Notes under the pieces: generated by a model | Told to the model about the DNA's origin: nothing | Database searches by the model: none | The model's input: the letters and a program-made list of their open reading frames with translations, nothing else | Program-made: the position numbers and the translations under genes | In this document: positions 6,681 to 10,364 of the stretch, piece by piece | Layout: each line of letters opens with the position of its first letter | How positions within the stretch are numbered: the first letter of the stretch is position 1 | Assembly: GCA_903843315.1 (NCBI GenBank) | Contig: CAIMPQ010000094.1 | Span: 1-10,364 of the forward strand | Direction of reading: 5' to 3' | DNA: 10,364 nt | Source of the DNA: an uncultured beta proteobacterium | GTDB taxonomy: Bacteria > Pseudomonadota > Gammaproteobacteria > Burkholderiales > Burkholderiaceae

Positions 6681-7189
6681 AGAACCCCCTCATGCTTCAA
6701 CAGCCAGATCTTAATTTGGCGATATAGGCCAGGAGCGTTTTCTTTCATAAACCCACCAATACCCTGCGCAGAAATTACTCGATGACAAGGGGCAATTAAG
6801 GGGTAGGGATTTGCGCCACAAGCAGTCCCCACAGCACGAGCCCCACTCTTAACCTTCTGGGCAATCTCACCATAGGTTTTGGTTTTACCAACCGGTATCT
6901 GCTGAATGCTAGACCAGACCTTCTTCTGATGTTCGGTCCCAGCGGGTTTGATTGGTAAGTCAAACCTCCAATGGGGGTCCTTAAAGTAAGCCCTGCACTG
7001 CCTAGCTACCTCTTTGGCTAGTTGATTCTTCGGGGTAATTAAAGCGGTGCCTGCAGGTAAATAATCAATTTTGGACAGCATCAAACTACCGTCCACCAAT
7101 TCGGTCGAAATCCCAAGGCATCCAAACGGGGCGTCAATAACGCTATAGCTATAGCCCTCAGAAGCGGATTTATTTTTTAAAGATGTCAT
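6677..7189 (-). CDS. ogt: Methylated-DNA--[protein]-cysteine S-methyltransferase
   Basis: A 170-residue suicide repair protein that moves alkyl groups from O6-alkylguanine (and O4-alkylthymine) to its own cysteine. The active-site motif PCHRVI (134-139) holds C135. Upstream are the helix-turn-helix segment with the conserved tyrosine (GKTKTYGEIA, Y106), the arginine finger region ARAVGTACGANP (117-128, R118, N127), and downstream GIGGF near 143-147, the substrate-pocket glycines. A variable N-terminal domain fills residues 1-80. Length matches E. coli Ogt (171) rather than the longer, fused Ada. The ATG at 7189 has only a weak upstream purine stretch, GAGA about 11 bases away. Its stop overlaps the convergent squalene synthase-like stop (TTAA, 6677-6680). 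It diverges from the CorB-like gene over 119 bases. Confidence 0.95.
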   Translation of the reverse strand: MTSLKNKSASEGYSYSVIDAPFGCLGISTELVDGSLMLSKIDYLPAGTALITPKNQLAKEVARQCRAYFKDPHWRFDLPIKPAGTEHQKKVWSSIQQIPVGKTKTYGEIAQKVKSGARAVGTACGANPYPLIAPCHRVISAQGIGGFMKENAPGLYRQIKIWLLKHEGVL

Positions 7190-7308
7190 CAGGAGTGATT
7201 CTCACATAAATAAACAGCAATGATGACACCCATTTACAGCTTAGCTATGGCATGCGAAATGCCACTTTGCTATATTGACTCATCCTTACTTTTTTGCAGG
7301 CAAACCTC
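7190..7308. promoter_or_regulatory. Divergent ogt/corB intergenic region with small hairpin and candidate promoter
   Basis: This gap holds an inverted repeat TGGCAT (7248-7253), loop GCGAA, ATGCCA (7259-7264). A candidate plus-strand -10 TATATT (7271-7276) follows, with a weak -35 ATGGCA (7247-7252) 18 bases upstream, so the hairpin would lie inside the promoter spacer. I did not find a convincing ogt promoter. No tRNA or small RNA is visible here. Confidence 0.35.
7298..7300 (+). promoter_or_regulatory. Ribosome binding site deciding the corB start
   Basis: AGG in GCAGGC lies 8 bases before ATG (7309). The alternative in-frame TTG (7294) would place this element inside the coding region, so the ATG is preferred. 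Confidence 0.5.
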
Positions 7309-8598
7309 ATGGACACCTTTTTTGACGATTGGCCCTTTTATGGTCAAGTTGCTCTAGTCCTATTTTTACTCGCGCTTTCGGGCTTTTTCTCAATGGCCGA
7401 AACCAGCATGCTGTCTTCCAATCGCCATCGTTTACGTGCCATGGCAACCAGCGGAAATGCTGGCGCCGCCCTAGCGGAAAGACTTCTCAAGCGAATCGAT
7501 TCTCTTTTATCAGTGTTATTGATTTCCAATAATTTGATTAACACCATCTTGCCCATTCTGGTTACCGGCATTGCTTTACATATTTTCGGCGATAGCGGTC
7601 TTGTTCTGACGATAGCCACATTGGTTGTCGCTTTGCTAATCATCATTTTTAGCGAAATTACTCCAAAAGTGATTGGCGCAGCATTTCCAGAAAAAATCGC
7701 CTCCCGGGTTGGCTGGTTTATCTTGCCACTGACCTTTGTTTTGAAGCCGCTGCTCTGGTTTATTAATAGCTTCGTATCAGGACTTATGAAAGTCTCTGGA
7801 CTGCAGTCCTCAGCGGATAGCAGAACAATGAGTAAGGAAGAGTTGCGTAGCTTAGTTCTGGAGTCCAATCGCTTCGTATCCAACCATCACCGCAATATTT
7901 TGTTGAACCTATTCAATCTCGAAAATATTACTGTTGACGATGTAATGACACCAAGATCAAAGATTGAGGTTCTCGATCTCTCCCGGCCAATTGATGAAGT
8001 AGTACAGCAATTAGAGACTTGTTATCACAATAAATTACCGGTATGCGATGGTGACTCTGAGCGCATTGTTGGCATCCTATCAGTCAAAAAAGCGTTATCA
8101 CTCTTGGGGGATACCGATCTTCAACATGAGGACTTCAAATCATTGCTCAATGAACCTTACTTCATCCCCAGCGGCACCCCCGTTCTCCAGCAGATGCAGT
8201 TCTTTCAAGATAATCAGCAACGTTTAAGTTTGGTCGTAAACGAATATGGCGAAGTTCTTGGCCTTGTGACTTTTGAAGATATTGTGGAAGAGCTGATTGG
8301 TGAGTTCACGACATCATTTTCAAACCTCTCTACTGACCCGCATTGGCTTGCCGATGGCACCTACCTAGCAAGTGGTAGCGCTACTTTAAGAGATCTCAAT
8401 CGGCTTCTCAATCTCAACCTGCCTTTGGATGGCCCGAGAACCTTAAACGGCTTGATACTTGAAAAGCTCGAAGCCATTCCGGACCATGATGTCAGCGTTC
8501 GAATAGCGAACATTGTTATGGAGATTGTGCAATTCGATGATCAAGGAGTGAAGACCGTTAAACTTCATCGGCCCGCATTGAGCCAAGAGCAAGATTGA
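7309..8598 (+). CDS. corB: CorB/CorC-type membrane protein (CNNM/DUF21, CBS pair, CorC_HlyC domain)
   Basis: A 429-residue inner-membrane protein of the CNNM/CorB family, linked in several bacteria to Mg2+ (or Co2+) efflux and homeostasis. The N-terminal DUF21 domain has about four hydrophobic segments (roughly 12-32, 68-90, 97-117, 135-158), with signature GFFSMAETSM (25-34) and SEITPK (115-120). A CBS pair follows at about 212-331 (VMTPRSKIEVLD; VVNEYGEVLGLVTFEDIVEELIGE in part). The C-terminal CorC_HlyC domain is about 345-425. Length matches E. coli CorB/YfjD. The start is ATG at 7309 with AGG at 7298-7300; a TTG 15 bases upstream lacks a spaced ribosome site. Its TGA overlaps the TTG start of the PilB-like gene, so the three plus-strand genes are probably co-transcribed. 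Ion specificity is inferred from family only. Confidence 0.92.
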   Translation: MDTFFDDWPFYGQVALVLFLLALSGFFSMAETSMLSSNRHRLRAMATSGNAGAALAERLLKRIDSLLSVLLISNNLINTILPILVTGIALHIFGDSGLVLTIATLVVALLIIIFSEITPKVIGAAFPEKIASRVGWFILPLTFVLKPLLWFINSFVSGLMKVSGLQSSADSRTMSKEELRSLVLESNRFVSNHHRNILLNLFNLENITVDDVMTPRSKIEVLDLSRPIDEVVQQLETCYHNKLPVCDGDSERIVGILSVKKALSLLGDTDLQHEDFKSLLNEPYFIPSGTPVLQQMQFFQDNQQRLSLVVNEYGEVLGLVTFEDIVEELIGEFTTSFSNLSTDPHWLADGTYLASGSATLRDLNRLLNLNLPLDGPRTLNGLILEKLEAIPDHDVSVRIANIVMEIVQFDDQGVKTVKLHRPALSQEQD

Positions 8599-9674
8599 CC
8601 ATTAGTCATGATGACTCACTTATTATTCGCACCTGGTATGAAATCGCAGTTCATGCGCTTGAATCTAGAGCGAGTGATATTCATATTGAGGCAGGTCCTC
8701 AAGGAACAGTCGTTCGGATTCGAGTAGATGGTTTACTCCAAGTGCAGTCCCAATACCAAATTGAGTTGCATGAACGCTTAATCACGCGCATTAAAATCTT
8801 AGCGAGATTGGATATCGCTGAAAAACGCTTACCGCAAGATGGGCGCCTTCTCATTGGTCAGGATTTTGCTAAACCCAGTATTGACTGTCGCGTTTCAATC
8901 GTGCCCACACTGTATGGTGAAAAAGCAGTTGTCCGAATCCTACCGAGTCGCATTGAAGAACTTGGTCTTGAGCAAATTGGTTTGTTACCGGAACAATTCG
9001 AAATTTTTCAAAAAGCACTAAGTCAAACTGATGGATTGATTTTAGTTACGGGACCCACTGGAAGTGGTAAGACCCGCACTCTATATAGCTGCCTCCAGGC
9101 GCTAAATCAAAGCCACCGGAATCTTTGCTCCATAGAAGATCCGATTGAAATTCGGCTATCGGGGGTAAATCAAGTAGCCTATCACCCTCGAGCTGGATTA
9201 GATTTCCCCACCATCATTCGCGCCCTTTTACGGCAAGATCCCGACGTCATCATGATTGGCGAAATTCGGGACGGTGCCACTGCACAACTTGCCATACAAG
9301 CAGCGCAAACAGGCCACCTTGTCTTAAGCACCTTGCATACACGCACTGCCAGAGGCGCTATTAATAGACTGAAGGGCCTAGGGATTGATGAGGAGTCGCT
9401 GCAATCTTGCTTGCGCAGCGTAAGCTCACAACGCTTAGTTCGCAAGATTTGCCCGCATTGTATGGGCAAGGGAAATTTGGAAGGTACCCGCTGCCCCGCT
9501 TGCAATGGCACAGGGCTACAAGGTCGTCTTGGGGTTCATGAGGTGCTCAGCACTAAACAGGTATTCGATCCCTCTTTAAAGCACCCCACTATGTATGACG
9601 CTGGACTGAGTCATATCAACAATGGATTGATTAGACGAATCGATCTAGAGGCAGAGGTAAATACATGGCACTAA
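8595..9674 (+). CDS. pilB: PilB/GspE-type assembly ATPase lacking the N-terminal domain
   Basis: A 359-residue secretion ATPase of the type IV pilus/type II secretion family that powers pseudopilin or pilin assembly at the cytoplasmic face. Landmarks in order: SRASDIHIEAG (24-34), Walker A GPTGSGKT (153-160), Asp box SIEDPIE (179-185), Walker B region QDPDVIMIGEIRD (214-226), His box GHLVLSTLHTRTA (240-252), and the zinc tetracysteine C286, C289, C300, C303 (CPHC, CPAC). The tetracysteine distinguishes PilB/GspE from the retraction ATPase PilT. Typical PilB/GspE proteins are about 500-570 residues; this one starts directly at the N2 domain. The frame is open only 11 codons further upstream (stop at 8559), without ATG or GTG, so the N1 domain is absent here. 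The start is TTG at 8595, overlapping the corB TGA (TTGA). It overlaps pilC by 10 bases. Confidence 0.92.
   Translation: MTISHDDSLIIRTWYEIAVHALESRASDIHIEAGPQGTVVRIRVDGLLQVQSQYQIELHERLITRIKILARLDIAEKRLPQDGRLLIGQDFAKPSIDCRVSIVPTLYGEKAVVRILPSRIEELGLEQIGLLPEQFEIFQKALSQTDGLILVTGPTGSGKTRTLYSCLQALNQSHRNLCSIEDPIEIRLSGVNQVAYHPRAGLDFPTIIRALLRQDPDVIMIGEIRDGATAQLAIQAAQTGHLVLSTLHTRTARGAINRLKGLGIDEESLQSCLRSVSSQRLVRKICPHCMGKGNLEGTRCPACNGTGLQGRLGVHEVLSTKQVFDPSLKHPTMYDAGLSHINNGLIRRIDLEAEVNTWH
9653..9657 (+). promoter_or_regulatory. Ribosome binding site for the PilC-like gene
   Basis: AGAGG lies 7 bases before the ATG at 9665, inside the end of the PilB-like gene. It supports this start for the partial PilC-like protein and tight translational linkage. 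Confidence 0.65.
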
Positions 9675-10364
9675 GCAAGCAAGAACAACTCAATTTTGCT
9701 CAGCAGTTGTTGACTCTTTTAAATGCGGGTCTTGCGCTACTCAATGCCATCCAACTGATCTATTCATCGACTCCCAAAAATCGGCAAGAATGGTTGTGGG
9801 ATGTATGCAATCGCCTCAAAAGTGGAAATAGTTTCTCCCAAAGCCTGATGGCCCAGAGAGGTCAATTCTCTGCAGAGTTTATTAACCTGATTCGCGTCAG
9901 TGAGCGCTCTGGAAACATTGATCTTGCACTTCGTACTATTTGCGAACAACTCGAAGCCCAAATTGAATTACGCCGCAAAGTCCAGCAAGCGCTAAGTTAT
10001 CCAGTCATCACATTGGTCAGCTCTTTTCTGCTGATTATTGTCATGATGGTCTGGGTTGTGCCGGTCTTTAAGGATGTCTTTAGTCATTTTCAGGCAGAAT
10101 TACCGGGCCCCACAAAAGCACTCATTCAGATATCTGAATTCATTGAGGGCCATTTTCTAGAAATCCTATTAGTCTTCATTGTGGCTGGGGTATCGATTGT
10201 GTTTGCTTGGGTCAAAATCCCCCGTTTACAAAAGAAATGCGATCAACTGAGTTTTCGCATACCGATACTTGGCAGATTATTTCGCCTAGCGACGCTCACC
10301 TATTGGTGTCGAACATTAGGGCATCTCCTCGATTCAGGATTGGCACTACCGGATGCATTACGAG
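9665..10364 (+). CDS. pilC: PilC/GspF-type inner-membrane platform protein, N-terminal part (cut by window edge)
   Basis: The frame stays open to the window end, giving 233 residues. PilC/GspF is the polytopic inner-membrane platform of type IV pili and type II secretion, working with the PilB/GspE ATPase. The first GspF domain is visible: FAQQLLTLLNAGLALLNAI (11-29), LIRVSERSGNID (75-86), QIELRRKVQQALSYPVI (99-115), a membrane segment at about 113-133, then VVPVFKDVF and AELPGPT (144-150). A second hydrophobic segment lies at about 165-183. The second domain begins with RIPILGRLFR (198-207). Family members usually have about 50-70 residues before the FTRQL-like helix; here the protein starts just before it, so it is N-terminally short, like its PilB partner. 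The ATG at 9665 overlaps the pilB end by 10 bases and has AGAGG upstream. Confidence 0.9.
   Translation, partial: MALSKQEQLNFAQQLLTLLNAGLALLNAIQLIYSSTPKNRQEWLWDVCNRLKSGNSFSQSLMAQRGQFSAEFINLIRVSERSGNIDLALRTICEQLEAQIELRRKVQQALSYPVITLVSSFLLIIVMMVWVVPVFKDVFSHFQAELPGPTKALIQISEFIEGHFLEILLVFIVAGVSIVFAWVKIPRLQKKCDQLSFRIPILGRLFRLATLTYWCRTLGHLLDSGLALPDALR

Noticed and set aside
7142..7155. Perfect 14-base palindrome GCTATAGCTATAGC
   Set aside because: It lies within the ogt coding sequence and follows from a Tyr-Ser-Tyr-Ser codon repeat, so it is probably coincidental.
7344..7883. A 179-codon open frame on the minus strand
   Set aside because: It is antisense to the clearly coding DUF21 region of the CorB-like gene and shows no protein-family character.
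8608..8613. Tandem ATG-ATG as the PilB-like start
   Set aside because: It is in a different frame from the ATPase and gives only a short peptide.
1..10364. CRISPR array, IS element, prophage, toxin-antitoxin, defence genes, tRNA or riboswitch
   Set aside because: I read the gaps and both strands and saw no regularly spaced repeats, transposase, cloverleaf sequence or known riboswitch core. All sizeable frames are accounted for by the annotated genes.

Overview
The window looks like a stretch of betaproteobacterial chromosome, most likely order Burkholderiales and Polynucleobacter-like. This is an inference from the modest GC content, the dense gene packing, the protein flavour and the adjacent rplU/ispB pair. 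I see no rRNA, tRNA, CRISPR array, IS element, prophage gene or att-like repeat. All genes appear intact except the two cut by the window edges (rplU at the left, a pilC/gspF homologue at the right). No gap between genes exceeds about 120 bases.

Layout: (1) 1-1202: the start of rplU (minus) diverges from ispB (plus), the polyprenyl diphosphate synthase for the ubiquinone side chain. (2) 1199-2958: a cysteine-containing homologue of the glycine/D-proline reductase B selenoproteins (minus) is convergent with ispB. It diverges from a fumarylacetoacetate-hydrolase-family gene (plus). (3) 2978-3012: a symmetrical hairpin with A and T tracts, a good bidirectional terminator. (4) 3043-5583: a PanE/ApbA-type ketopantoate reductase homologue lies downstream of a sodium:solute symporter, both minus. 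A strong-looking sigma70 promoter with its own small palindrome sits between them. (5) 5703-7189: a lone squalene/phytoene synthase-like enzyme (plus) is convergent with an Ogt-type O6-alkylguanine-DNA methyltransferase (minus). (6) 7309-10364: a tightly packed plus-strand run of a CorB/CorC-type CNNM-CBS membrane protein, a short PilB/GspE ATPase and a PilC/GspF inner-membrane platform protein. These overlap by 4 and 10 bases.

How the parts fit: ispB supplies polyprenyl chains and the squalene synthase-like enzyme also consumes prenyl diphosphates, but they are separate transcription units. The reductase-B-like, FAH, PanE-like and symporter genes could form a loose small-acid metabolism neighbourhood, though shared substrates are not shown by the sequence. 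The last three genes look like one operon ending in a type IV pilus/type II secretion-like assembly machine whose motor and platform both lack the usual N-terminal regions.

The window is mostly recognisable chromosomal content and I do not see a clearly new multi-gene system. The points most worth a second look are the uncharacterised Cys-type reductase-B homologue, the paired N-terminal shortening of PilB and PilC, the solitary squalene synthase-like gene, and the palindromic promoter upstream of the PanE homologue.
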